From assembly GCA_023441845.1 (NCBI GenBank), contig JAEZNF010000159.1, positions 1 to 5,789 on the forward strand: a stretch of 5,789 nt of DNA. The letters run 5' to 3'. Origin of the DNA: Bacillota bacterium. GTDB lineage: Bacteria > Bacillota > Clostridia > Acetivibrionales > DSM-2933. Numbering within the stretch: the stretch's first letter is position 1; the number at the start of each line of letters is the position of its first letter. The notes beneath the pieces were generated by a model. That model searched no databases, had not been told where the DNA came from, and saw only the letters and a program-made list of their open reading frames with translations. A program made the translations under genes and the position numbers. Shown here one piece after another: positions 5,649 to 5,789 of this stretch.

Positions 5649-5789
5649 ATCGCATTATTTCCAAACTTTTCAACCCTCACCCTTATTCAGTGAATTGCAG
5701 AATTTAAAAGTAGAAAATTGGCTTATGTGTCTTTTCTTCCATGGCATTATTTGATAAAATATTTACATGGCAGTGCTCTCCGGTGGTAT

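Noticed and set aside
5704..5787. Minus-strand reading of 27 residues entering from the right edge (TTGEHCHVNIL...KPIFYF, stop TAA at 5704-5706), possible tail of an upstream gene
   Set aside because: It is too short, matches no family I recognise, and an open reading of this length is expected by chance. The base sequence beyond 5789 would decide it.
5741..5789. Plus-strand reading starting MALFDKIFTWQ at 5741 and running off the edge
   Set aside because: No ribosome binding site precedes the ATG, and the 16 visible codons give no family match.
1..5789. CRISPR array, insertion sequence, tRNA or defence system
   Set aside because: I saw no regularly spaced repeats, transposase motifs, tRNA cloverleaf or defence-family domains in either strand.

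Overview
The window looks like a chromosomal segment of a Gram-positive, cellulolytic anaerobe close to the Clostridium (Acetivibrio/Hungateiclostridium) thermocellum group. The reasons are AT-rich intergenic DNA, strong GGGGGG-type ribosome binding sites, several TTG starts, a clostridial bacteriohemerythrin, and above all a secreted GH9 cellulase ending in an X-module plus dockerin that resembles the C-terminus of the cellulosomal scaffoldin CipA. The organism call is inference from these features.

Every supported gene is on the minus strand, so transcription runs right to left. From the right: a possible promoter (5620-5648) and the GH9 cellulase (3604-5565), built as signal peptide, GH9, Pro/Thr linker, X-module and type II-like dockerin. 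Next is a non-coding stretch with a long imperfect hairpin (3351-3390). A good sigma-A type promoter (3292-3320) then leads into a decayed operon. This keeps the start region and a central piece of an apbE gene (FAD:protein FMN transferase, 3033-3240), joined out of frame to the C-terminal piece of a Gx transporter/EetB-like gene (2862-3034), followed by an intact polyprenyl diphosphate synthase (1857-2816). Further left are a bacteriohemerythrin (1357-1767) with its own sigma-D-like promoter, and a membrane-anchored phosphodiester glycosidase family protein (185-1168) with its own sigma-A-like promoter. The last 184 bases hold no gene.

The cellulase would be exported and, if its dockerin works like that of CipA, would dock on type II cohesins at the cell surface instead of on the primary scaffoldin. 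The apbE - (NusG domain II, missing) - Gx - prenyl synthase order is the layout of flavin-based/extracellular electron transfer modules such as the Listeria EET locus. Here only the prenyl synthase survives intact, and even its expected ATG start seems to have been put out of frame by two extra bases. The hemerythrin and the phosphodiester glycosidase look like independent units. I found no CRISPR array, tRNA, rRNA, intact mobile element or defence system.
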